Assembly (NCBI GenBank): GCA_003560935.1
Contig: PWJF01000165.1
Location: 1-5,955 of the forward strand
Direction: 5' to 3'
Origin: Ignavibacteriales bacterium
GTDB lineage: Bacteria; Bacteroidota; Ignavibacteria; T3Sed10-11
DNA: 5,955 bases
A program made the position numbers and the translations under genes. Positions 1 to 5,955 of this stretch are shown here, one piece after another. The notes under the pieces were generated by a model. It was given only the letters and a program-made list of their open reading frames with translations. It had not been told where the DNA came from and did no database searches. The first letter of the stretch is position 1. Each line of letters starts with the position of its first letter.

Positions 1-1161
1 GTCGCCTTTTGTTAACGGGCTATCCTCAATAAATCTAATCGACGCCTCGATATGCTTTCGTTCGTATTCCCTGCCTCCAATCCCGACAAGCAGAATGACA
101 TCCGTTGCCACTCCCGCTTCTTTGAGCCGGGCAATCGTTTCGAGCATTTGATCCGGCTGCGCGGGCTTCTTGATCCAGTCGAGAATCTCGTCGGAGCCGC
201 TTTCGACGCCGAGATAGACACGGTCGAGCCCATGTTGCCACAGCTCGCGATAGTCGCGGACGGATTTCTTCAAACCGGTAAAACCATCGATAAACGCACC
301 GATACCCGAGAAGTGCAATGCTTTCCCGCGGGTCCACTTCGGTTTGACGGGCCTTTCTTCGATCGAAGGAAGAACAACATATTCGGGAATGCGTTTTATC
401 AGTTCGACCAGACGTTTCTGCGGAACGGATATCGCATTCGCCTGACCGAGAAATATCGTGCTTCGCTGAAGCAATGCCTCGCCGTGGAATGCAAAGGCTT
501 TTTTAATATGTTCGTCGAATTCATCCACACTGCGTATACGGAACAGAATGCCGCGATACAATGAACAAAAGGTACACGTATTGAAGGAACAGCCCTCGGT
601 CGCCTGTAGAACAAACGCGCGATAATGATCGGGCGGCAGAACGGGTACCGGTTGGTACACGGATTCGAATCGCTCACGCTCCTTCATGATCCGTTCGGGA
701 GTATAGTGTGTTATTTTTTCGACAACGGGTTTTATTTTCCCGACTGCGGTTTTGTAACCGGGCTTTGCAAACTTTATCTTTTCAGGCGCTGTACGATCTA
801 TCGCCTCCGATATCTCAGTACCGAGCTGCCATAACTCTTTGCAAAAATCCGAAAGCCCTTCATCGGTTAATCGTTCGCGGTCGAATCCTCCTCCGCGCTC
901 TTTCGGACGTTTCGTCAACCGCAAACCGTAATGCGATAATCCTCTCTGTACATTATAATTAAGGGTGCTCAACCGCCATGGCCGCCCCTCCAGATCGTAG
1001 AAATATTGTTTCCCTTCGTCGGTAAAAACCGAGAGCGCATCATCCCGCAATCCGATGAAAACCGGCTTGTCACTGCGTATTTTCAACTGAATCGCCGCTC
1101 TGAAGCCGGGTACGTCCTTTAAGCTTTTGTGTTCGAGGTATTTTAGGTCTGTTTCGTTCAT
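1..1161 (-). CDS. Radical SAM protein, COG1032-like (C-terminus cut by window edge)
   Basis: Reading the minus strand from the ATG at 1161-1159 gives 387 codons without a stop, open at the left edge. The iron-sulfur motif is at residues 191-199 (CSFNTCTFC: Cys191, Cys196, Cys199). This is the Cx4CxxC spacing seen in some COG1032-type radical SAM proteins, not the classical Cx3CxxC. It is followed by LYRG and a partial TIM-barrel pattern, including YLGVESGSDEIL (316-327), which fits the SAM-binding glutamate strand. Residues 1-180 form an N-terminal region that I cannot assign; it has no cobalamin-binding signature and no signal peptide. The family binds a [4Fe-4S] cluster and cleaves SAM to a 5'-deoxyadenosyl radical; the substrate here is unknown. 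The start is well bounded: an in-frame TAA lies 45 nt upstream and no other ATG, GTG or TTG falls between. No clear Shine-Dalgarno site is visible. The gene diverges from the lipid operon and a functional link is not evident. Confidence 0.88.
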   Translation of the reverse strand, partial: MNETDLKYLEHKSLKDVPGFRAAIQLKIRSDKPVFIGLRDDALSVFTDEGKQYFYDLEGRPWRLSTLNYNVQRGLSHYGLRLTKRPKERGGGFDRERLTDEGLSDFCKELWQLGTEISEAIDRTAPEKIKFAKPGYKTAVGKIKPVVEKITHYTPERIMKERERFESVYQPVPVLPPDHYRAFVLQATEGCSFNTCTFCSLYRGILFRIRSVDEFDEHIKKAFAFHGEALLQRSTIFLGQANAISVPQKRLVELIKRIPEYVVLPSIEERPVKPKWTRGKALHFSGIGAFIDGFTGLKKSVRDYRELWQHGLDRVYLGVESGSDEILDWIKKPAQPDQMLETIARLKEAGVATDVILLVGIGGREYERKHIEASIRFIEDSPLTKGD

Positions 1162-1307
1162 ACGGTAAAATATAAGGAAAAATGCCGAATTTACGAATTT
1201 GGGTTATATTAGTGGTTGATTTTCATCCATAATAAAGAGGTCGATATAGTGCTTGAAAACCGAAAGAAAGAAATAGTTAAATTAAATGTCAATCGTATAT
1301 AATTAAT
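1162..1307. other. AT-rich intergenic region upstream of the radical SAM gene
   Basis: No ORF or RNA gene is recognisable here. The stretch should hold the promoter of the radical SAM gene, because a hairpin separates that gene from the small minus-strand ORF further upstream. The best minus-strand -10 candidates are TATAAC/TAATAT-like sequences around 1203-1211, but no convincing -35 sits 16-18 nt upstream, so no promoter is called. A 7-bp direct repeat, CGAATTT, occurs at 1186-1192 and 1194-1200, about 25-40 nt before the start codon. It could be chance in AT-rich DNA. Confidence 0.4.
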
Positions 1308-1328
1308 ACCCCGCACGGCGTGCGGGGT
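1308..1328 (-). terminator. GC-rich hairpin, probable intrinsic terminator of the small minus-strand ORF
   Basis: A perfect inverted repeat is present: ACCCCGCAC (1308-1316), loop GGC (1317-1319), GTGCGGGGT (1320-1328), giving a 9-bp stem, 8 bp of it in the CCCCGCAC/GTGCGGGG core. On the minus strand it lies 25 nt after the stop codon of the ORF at 1354-1650 and is followed by TATTAATTATATA, an AT-rich but interrupted T-tract. On the plus strand it is followed by TTACATGTTTG, which is a poorer fit. The minus orientation is therefore favoured. The interrupted T-tract makes efficiency uncertain, and a protein-binding palindrome is an alternative. Confidence 0.5.
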
Positions 1329-1353
1329 TACATGTTTGCTAAAAATTATTTTC

Positions 1354-1650
1354 TCATAAATTCATTTTGTAATACCCATATTTCCCTTCCGGCTCAACCT
1401 CCAAAACAACGCTCCGGAGTATTGGCTTCGGCAGCTCATTTCGCGGGTCGCGGCCGGGATTTTTCAGGTTCTCTATCCGGTCGTCTTTCTTTTCATCATC
1501 CGATTTTTTCTCTTTTACTTTTTCGGACCTGACGATACTTCTCTCTAAAATAAATTCTCGTACCGCTTGCCGTACCTCTGCACTATCGCTTATCGTTATC
1601 GAGTCCGGCCGTGCGCTCCTTACAAGAGATCGTTTGATTATCACCAACAA
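1354..1650 (-). CDS. Small hypothetical protein, charged, possible non-ATG start
   Basis: This is an uncharacterised ORF of up to 98 codons ending in TGA at 1356-1354. I do not recognise a family. The middle is strongly charged (a Lys/Glu/Asp-rich run at about residues 42-60, KVKEKKSDDEKKDD), probably helical or disordered. The C-terminus (SVVLEVEPEGKYGYYKMNL, about 80-98) looks strand-like. There is no signal peptide or membrane segment. An in-frame TAG precedes TTG at 1650; candidate starts are TTG 1650, TTG 1647 and GTG 1644, with no ATG and no clear Shine-Dalgarno site, so the start is uncertain. For coding: the amino-acid composition is plausible and the hairpin at 1308-1328 sits where a terminator would be. 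Against: short length, non-ATG start, and overlap with the divergent operon promoter. It could also be a remnant of a larger gene. Confidence 0.4.
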   Translation of the reverse strand: MLVIIKRSLVRSARPDSITISDSAEVRQAVREFILERSIVRSEKVKEKKSDDEKKDDRIENLKNPGRDPRNELPKPILRSVVLEVEPEGKYGYYKMNL

Positions 1651-1662
1651 CTATTCTATATT
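1634..1662 (+). promoter_or_regulatory. Sigma70-type promoter of the AGPS-glpD-lipid kinase operon
   Basis: The -35 element TTGATT (1634-1639) matches TTGACA at 4 of 6 positions. The -10 element TATATT (1657-1662) matches TATAAT at 5 of 6. The spacer is exactly 17 nt. Transcription would start near A1669, giving a leader of about 34 nt before the ATG at 1703. No operator palindrome is evident around it. The promoter overlaps the 5' end of the divergent small ORF, so expression of the two could interfere. Confidence 0.6.
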
Positions 1663-1689
1663 ATCTACAGCAACCCTGATTATTTTATC

Positions 1690-1695
1690 AAGGGG
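1690..1695 (+). promoter_or_regulatory. Shine-Dalgarno site that fixes the AGPS-like start at 1703
   Basis: AAGGGG lies 7 nt upstream of the ATG at 1703. The same frame is open back to a TTG at 1634, but that codon overlaps the predicted -35 element and would lie upstream of the predicted transcript start. The homologous sequence (KWWGWG) begins just after the ATG at 1703, so this start is preferred. Confidence 0.7.
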
Positions 1696-1702
1696 CCCAA
1701 TC

Positions 1703-3358
1703 ATGAAACCGAAAAGCAAATGGTGGGGGTGGGGCAATCCGGATACAACGTATCATCTTGAGGAACATCCGCTGTTCCTGTCATATCTAAAAACCATACT
1801 TGAACTTCCCGACAAAGCGATAGTAACACGACCGAATATACAAGACATAAAAATACGTGAAATTCGATTAAGCGGAAGAGACATCGACGGGCTATATTCC
1901 ATATTGACCCCGGAAGGCGTCGATCATTCGGATGAGGCGCGGATCACGAACGCATACGGAAAAAGTTACAAGGATCTGATCCGCATACGTTTGAAACAAT
2001 TCGATGCGGTTCCCGATGCGGTTGTATTTCCCAGGAGCGAAAGCGAAGTCCGGGATGTGCTTCACTGGGCAGCCGACAATAAAATTGAAGTAATACCCCG
2101 CGGCGGGGGTACAAGCGTAGTCGGAGGTGTGGAAACAACAGACGCACACCGTGCAACAATAGTCATAGACATGCACCGCATGAACAGGGTTCTCGCTGTC
2201 GACACACTGTCTCTCGTTGCCGATGTCGAACCGGGAATCTACGGACCGGCGCTCGAGAATTCGCTTCAAAAACACGGTGTAACGCTATCGCATTATCCCG
2301 AGTCGTTCGAATATTCCACTCTCGGCGGATGGATTGCCGCTCGTTCTGCAGGACAACAATCGACACTATACGGTAAAATAGAAGATATGGTCGAAAGTCT
2401 TACCATTGCTACTCCCGACGGCGTAATCAAAACGGTGAACGTCCCCGCTGCGGCAAACGGTCCCGAACTTACCCGTTTGCTTATCGGTTCAGAGGGAATC
2501 TTCGGCATCATTACGCAGGCACGTATCAAGCTGAGACCTGTGCCCGCGAAAAAATATTATACCGGTTACCTTTTTAAATCCTTCAATGAAGGGATCGAGT
2601 GCTGCAGGGACATTCTGCAGCGGGGCCTAACGCCAGCCGCGATTCGTCTATCGGATGCTGACGAAACAAATTTCGCTTTTTCTCTGATCGAACCGGCAAA
2701 ATCGGCAGTAAAAAATATTATTCACAAAACGGGATTTGCATGGATGCAAAGCAGGGGATATGTCGAGGGAAAGCGTGCATTCTTACTTCTTGGACTGGAA
2801 GGCACTGCTTCACGGGTATCATACGAACGAAGAACAATGCGCTCGATCATCCGTCAATACGATGGAATTCATGTCGGCAGGGGATCGGGTAAACAGTGGT
2901 ACCGTCAGCGATTTATAAATCCGTACCGGAGAGATGTATTACTGGATTACGGTCTTATGGTCGATACACTCGAAACCGCGACCGAGTGGAGTAATGTTCC
3001 GTATCTGCACCATGAAGTTCTCAGGGCGATCAACAGCTCTTTTGGTTCGCTCAATATTAAAGGTGCAGCATTCGCCCACTTATCACACCTGTATACGGCA
3101 GGGAGTTCAATTTATTATATAATCCTGGCTTCTCCGCATCGCGGTAAGGAACTGGAAGAGTGGAACGTTATAAAAAATGCTGCGTGCGATACAATTTTGA
3201 GAAACGGCGGTACTATCAGTCACCATCACGGCGTGGGCCTGGATCATAGAAGGTGGTTGAAAAAAGAAATAGGTGATGCGGGTATACGATTGCTGAAAGA
3301 TATTAAAACGTCGATCGATCCGAATTCTGTTTTAAACCCCGGAAAAATTATCGAATAA
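1703..3358 (+). CDS. Alkyldihydroxyacetonephosphate synthase (AGPS)-like FAD-linked oxidase
   Basis: This is a 551-residue protein of the VAO/PCMH flavoprotein superfamily, closest by motif to AGPS. AGPS replaces the acyl chain of acyl-DHAP with a long-chain alcohol, forming the glycerol ether bond. The N-terminus carries the family signature KWWGWG (6-11). The FAD-binding PP-loop is PRGGGTSVVGG (132-142). HYPESFEYSTLGGW (197-210) and YGKIEDMV (223-230) match the AGPS-specific flavin/substrate region, and GSEGIFGIITQA (262-273) closes the FAD domain. In the C-terminal substrate domain, IRL (Arg315), IYY (Tyr471) and SHHHGVG (506-512) correspond to the arginine, tyrosine and histidine cluster known to be catalytic in mammalian AGPS (recalled as Arg419, Tyr578, His615-617). 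The covalent-flavin histidine of some VAO relatives is not apparent. There is no signal peptide or membrane helix, so it is cytosolic or peripheral. It is first in the operon, with its own promoter and Shine-Dalgarno site. The main alternative is a GlcD-like oxidase, which the AGPS motifs argue against; the real substrate is unproven. Confidence 0.9.
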   Translation: MKPKSKWWGWGNPDTTYHLEEHPLFLSYLKTILELPDKAIVTRPNIQDIKIREIRLSGRDIDGLYSILTPEGVDHSDEARITNAYGKSYKDLIRIRLKQFDAVPDAVVFPRSESEVRDVLHWAADNKIEVIPRGGGTSVVGGVETTDAHRATIVIDMHRMNRVLAVDTLSLVADVEPGIYGPALENSLQKHGVTLSHYPESFEYSTLGGWIAARSAGQQSTLYGKIEDMVESLTIATPDGVIKTVNVPAAANGPELTRLLIGSEGIFGIITQARIKLRPVPAKKYYTGYLFKSFNEGIECCRDILQRGLTPAAIRLSDADETNFAFSLIEPAKSAVKNIIHKTGFAWMQSRGYVEGKRAFLLLGLEGTASRVSYERRTMRSIIRQYDGIHVGRGSGKQWYRQRFINPYRRDVLLDYGLMVDTLETATEWSNVPYLHHEVLRAINSSFGSLNIKGAAFAHLSHLYTAGSSIYYIILASPHRGKELEEWNVIKNAACDTILRNGGTISHHHGVGLDHRRWLKKEIGDAGIRLLKDIKTSIDPNSVLNPGKIIE

Positions 3359-3363
3359 CTAAA

Positions 3364-5052
3364 ATGTTATCACACAAAACCCGAACACACAATATTGATA
3401 CGTTAAAAAAGGAGTTGTTCGACATCCTGATTATCGGCGGTGGAATTACCGGTGCAGGTGCGGCACGGGAAGCTGCGTTGCGGGGATATAAAACCGCGCT
3501 CATAGAAAAAGCGGATTTCGCAGCAGGCACGAGCACGAAATCTTCAAAACTCGTACACGGCGGGTTCCGGTATCTGCAATACGGGCAGATAGGTCTCGTT
3601 CGCGAATCTGTTTACGAACGGCAACGGCTTTTGCAATTAGCACCGCATCTCGTGCATCCACGCCGGTGTGTGGTCCCTTTTTACAAAGATTCGCCGGTCG
3701 GACCGACCGTCGTCAACCTCGGTTTATGGTTATACGATCTGCTCGCATTTTCCCGGAATATCACCTGGCATGAGATGCTGTCACCAGAAGAACTACTTAC
3801 TCTACAACCTGACCTCCGAGCAGAGGGACTTATTAAAGGTGCGGAATACTCCGATTGCGTAGCCGACGATTACCGTCTTGTTATCAGTACACTGTTATCC
3901 GCAGCACAAGGGGGCGCGATTATTACCAACTATGTCCGGGCTGATTCATTGCCCGAAAAAGACATGCATATACATGGAGTAGAAGTGGTTGATGAATTAA
4001 CCGGAGACCGGTTCCCGGTTCGCGCACGCACTATCGTCAACGCAACAGGCCCCTGGAGCGACGAAGTCCGCACTGCGCTTTTTCAAAAAGTAAATAAAAC
4101 GATACGGACGACAAAGGGAATCCATTTAATTGTTCGGCGCAGCGCACTGCCGCTCAACCGGATTTTCATGGTCTTTGCCCGCGCCGACAATCGACCCGTG
4201 TTGTCGATACCGTGGAAAAATTATGTCATTCTCGGTACCACCGATACGGATTATACAGGCGATCCGGACAACGTTCCGACGGAACTTCAGGACGTCGATT
4301 ACATCCTTGATACCTTTAATTATTATTTTCCTTTAGCACAACTCAGTTACAGCGATATTGTATCGACATATGCGGGTCTTCGTCCGCTTATCTACGAAAC
4401 CGGGAAAAAAGCACAGGATGTTTCCCGCGAATACGACATCATCGAGACTCCCGATAATTTTTTCACAGTGATCGGCGGGAAATTAACGACATTTATAAGA
4501 ATGGGCGAACAGATAATCGATCATGTCGGCAAACGGTTAAAAGAACGATATGGCATTTCTCCGTATCCATCGATAACCGATTTCAAGTCCATTCCGCTTT
4601 CGGGAGGGGATGCAGAAAATATTGATGTATTCGGTAAAGAATGGATAACACAATTGTGCGGAACCCATACACTGGAGGAAGATACTGCTACGCATCTTCT
4701 GGAAACGTACGGCACAAACATCCGGACAGTATACAAATTAATGACCGAACACGAAAACGGATTCGAGCGGATTATTCCCGATCTACCCTACGTGTGGGGA
4801 GAATTATATTATTCTATTGATTACGAAATGTGCGTCGCTCTGGACGACTTTTTGATCCGGCGAACGCACATATTCTCTCTCGATCCCGAACACGGTGTAT
4901 CGGTGCATGAAGCTATCGCCGACAGAATCGCCGACCGACTCGCATTATCCGGGGTGCAGAAACGGGATCAGATTGAACGGTATAAACACAAAATAAAACT
5001 GACAACATTCTATACACATCAGACAAAACGTGAAAACTCTATTCATCGTTAA
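3364..5052 (+). CDS. glpD: FAD-dependent glycerol-3-phosphate dehydrogenase, GlpD family
   Basis: This 562-residue protein belongs to the GlpD/GlpA flavoprotein family, which oxidises sn-glycerol-3-phosphate to DHAP and passes electrons to quinone at the membrane surface. Visible motifs: Rossmann FAD loop IGGGITGAGAA (24-34) followed by the ribose-binding acidic residue in LIEKADF (46-52); GTSTKSSKLVHGGFRYLQ (55-72); ATGPW (227-231); KGIHLIV (251-257); GTTDTDYTGDP (291-301); AGLRPL (337-342, Arg340 equivalent to the substrate-binding arginine); IGGKLTTF (370-377). A C-terminal helical GlpD domain (about 400-540) includes WGELYYSIDYEMC (478-490). The length is close to the longer Bacillus-type GlpD (about 555) and above E. 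coli GlpD (about 500). The gene starts 5 nt after the AGPS stop with no strong Shine-Dalgarno site, suggesting translational coupling. No glpF or glpK is visible. It could supply DHAP to the ether-lipid route, or act on acyl/alkyl derivatives; the latter is speculation. Confidence 0.93.
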   Translation: MLSHKTRTHNIDTLKKELFDILIIGGGITGAGAAREAALRGYKTALIEKADFAAGTSTKSSKLVHGGFRYLQYGQIGLVRESVYERQRLLQLAPHLVHPRRCVVPFYKDSPVGPTVVNLGLWLYDLLAFSRNITWHEMLSPEELLTLQPDLRAEGLIKGAEYSDCVADDYRLVISTLLSAAQGGAIITNYVRADSLPEKDMHIHGVEVVDELTGDRFPVRARTIVNATGPWSDEVRTALFQKVNKTIRTTKGIHLIVRRSALPLNRIFMVFARADNRPVLSIPWKNYVILGTTDTDYTGDPDNVPTELQDVDYILDTFNYYFPLAQLSYSDIVSTYAGLRPLIYETGKKAQDVSREYDIIETPDNFFTVIGGKLTTFIRMGEQIIDHVGKRLKERYGISPYPSITDFKSIPLSGGDAENIDVFGKEWITQLCGTHTLEEDTATHLLETYGTNIRTVYKLMTEHENGFERIIPDLPYVWGELYYSIDYEMCVALDDFLIRRTHIFSLDPEHGVSVHEAIADRIADRLALSGVQKRDQIERYKHKIKLTTFYTHQTKRENSIHR

Positions 5053-5955
5053 CCCACGTGCCGGCGCCGGTCGAGCCGGAAAACAGTGGGAACGCAACGA
5101 GCATTTCGTTAGAAAACATTTCGAAACCGGTTATGATGTTCGTTACACCGAATACCCTGAGCATGCAACAAGTCTCACTCGAATTGCATTACAGAACGGA
5201 TATGAACGTATCGTATCTGTAGGCGGCGACGGCACACTCAACGAAGTCCTCAACGGATTCATAGAAAATAATGTTCCCGTCAATGACCGGGCGGTGCTCG
5301 GTATGATCGAGTTCGGGACAGGGTCGGATTTCAAGAGAACCATCCTCATGCCGGAACAATTTGAAAAAGCACTGCTCTTCCTCAAAGAGAAACCATATTC
5401 ATCAATCGATATCGGTAAGGCGACATTTCACACCTTTGAGGGGAAGCAGCAAACGCGATTTTTTATCAATATTACGGATTTTGGTATCGGAGGAGCGGTG
5501 GCGGAACGGGTTAATCGAACAACAAAATATTTCGGGGGATACCTATCGTTCCTGTCAAGCATCGTCATTACACTACTCACCTACAACAATAAGACGATCA
5601 AATATCGGTTCGATTCTGATGAATGGCAGACGGGTGTTTTCAATAATTTTATAATCGCAAACGGACGTTACTTCGGCAGCGGATTACTGCCCGCTCCGAA
5701 CGCAGAACTAAACGACGGTTATTTTGACATCGTTCTGTTTGGAAACATTGGAACCGCAAATGCCATCCGTAATTTATCGTCGCTTCGAAAAGGAACACAC
5801 ATAACTCATCCGCTTGTTCGAACCCTGCGTGTGAAAAAAATCGAAGCTTACTCCAAAGAACGCGTTGCAATCGATATGGACGGCGAAATGGTCGGGTATA
5901 TACCAATCACGGCAGAGATTCTTCCAAACGCCGTATCATTTATTATGGGACAATA
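5030..5955 (+). CDS. Diacylglycerol/lipid kinase, YegS/DgkB family (stop codon just beyond window)
   Basis: A 308-codon reading frame starts at GTG 5030 and reaches CAA at 5951-5953; the last two bases are TA, so the stop is probably completed by the next base. Family members are about 290-310 residues, so the protein is essentially complete. It has the DAG-kinase catalytic fold: LFIVNPRAGAG (4-14), the nucleotide motif SVGGDGTLNEVLNGF (63-77), FGTGSDFKR (95-103), DFGIGGAVAERVN (150-162), NGRYFGSGLLPAP (211-223) with DG (229-230), and DMDGEMVG (282-289), whose Asp284 and Glu286 match the proposed catalytic DGE. The family transfers ATP phosphate to diacylglycerol or related lipids at the membrane. 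The GTG start is required because the first beta strand begins at once after it. The start lies 23 nt inside glpD in another frame, with no Shine-Dalgarno site, so coupled translation is likely. The usual NDF of the family reads SDF here. The substrate could be diacylglycerol, alkylglycerol or another lipid. Confidence 0.9.
   Translation, partial: MKTLFIVNPRAGAGRAGKQWERNEHFVRKHFETGYDVRYTEYPEHATSLTRIALQNGYERIVSVGGDGTLNEVLNGFIENNVPVNDRAVLGMIEFGTGSDFKRTILMPEQFEKALLFLKEKPYSSIDIGKATFHTFEGKQQTRFFINITDFGIGGAVAERVNRTTKYFGGYLSFLSSIVITLLTYNNKTIKYRFDSDEWQTGVFNNFIIANGRYFGSGLLPAPNAELNDGYFDIVLFGNIGTANAIRNLSSLRKGTHITHPLVRTLRVKKIEAYSKERVAIDMDGEMVGYIPITAEILPNAVSFIMGQ

Noticed and set aside
52..564. A 170-codon plus-strand ORF in the left part of the window.
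   Set aside because: It lies antisense to the radical SAM gene, whose frame has clear family motifs; the plus-strand translation resembles nothing recognisable.
1186..1200. Direct repeat CGAATTT-A-CGAATTT upstream of the radical SAM gene as a regulator binding site.
   Set aside because: Two 7-bp copies in AT-rich DNA can arise by chance, and no symmetry or third copy supports an operator.
1287..1292. A perfect minus-strand TTGACA box as a -35 element for the radical SAM gene.
   Set aside because: The bases 16-18 nt downstream (TTTCTTTC-like) are not a -10 element, and the box is about 130 nt from the start codon.
1298..1303. A perfect plus-strand TATAAT.
   Set aside because: The -35 position reads about AGTTAA, a poor match, and the transcript would run straight into the hairpin with no plus-strand gene nearby before the operon promoter.
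1320..1532. A 70-codon plus-strand ORF between the hairpin and the operon.
   Set aside because: It has no ribosome site, its composition looks non-coding, and it is opposite the more protein-like minus-strand ORF.
1663..1691. Minus-strand promoter TTGATA (1691-1686) with a TAGATA -10 for the small ORF.
   Set aside because: It needs an 18-nt spacer and a weak -10, and would leave almost no leader before TTG 1650; too weak to call.
2602..2620. Two CTGCAG palindromes 7 nt apart.
   Set aside because: They fall inside the AGPS-like coding sequence at conserved protein positions and are explained by codon choice.

Overview
The window looks like ordinary bacterial chromosome: densely packed genes, moderate GC content (somewhat under half by eye), a sigma70-type promoter and a Shine-Dalgarno site. 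No transposase, CRISPR array, tRNA or rRNA gene was seen. The sequence alone does not fix the phylum. An AGPS-like gene beside glpD and a lipid kinase, plus a radical SAM gene, would suit several lineages, including anaerobes, but this is only a suggestion.

Layout. Positions 1-1161 (minus strand) hold the N-terminal 387 residues of a radical SAM protein that runs off the left edge. Positions 1162-1702 are a divergent intergenic region. It contains an AT-rich stretch, a GC-rich terminator-like hairpin (1308-1328), a small uncharacterised minus-strand ORF (1354-1650), and a good plus-strand promoter (-35 at 1634, -10 at 1657) with a Shine-Dalgarno site at 1690.

Positions 1703-5955 (plus strand) form a tight three-gene operon. 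It encodes an alkyldihydroxyacetonephosphate synthase (AGPS)-like flavoenzyme, an FAD-dependent glycerol-3-phosphate dehydrogenase (GlpD family), and a diacylglycerol/lipid kinase of the YegS/DgkB family. The gap between the first two is 5 nt. The kinase starts at a GTG inside the end of glpD (23-nt overlap), and its last sense codon ends 2 nt before the window edge.

How the genes may work together. GlpD makes dihydroxyacetone phosphate (DHAP) from glycerol-3-phosphate. AGPS enzymes swap the acyl chain of acyl-DHAP for a fatty alcohol and so form the glycerol ether bond. DAG-type lipid kinases phosphorylate a glycerolipid to a phosphatidate-type product. Together they suggest a bacterial ether-lipid or specialised glycerophospholipid module. 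No acyl-DHAP-forming acyltransferase, fatty-alcohol-forming reductase or alkyl-DHAP reductase is visible here, so the pathway is inferred and not shown.
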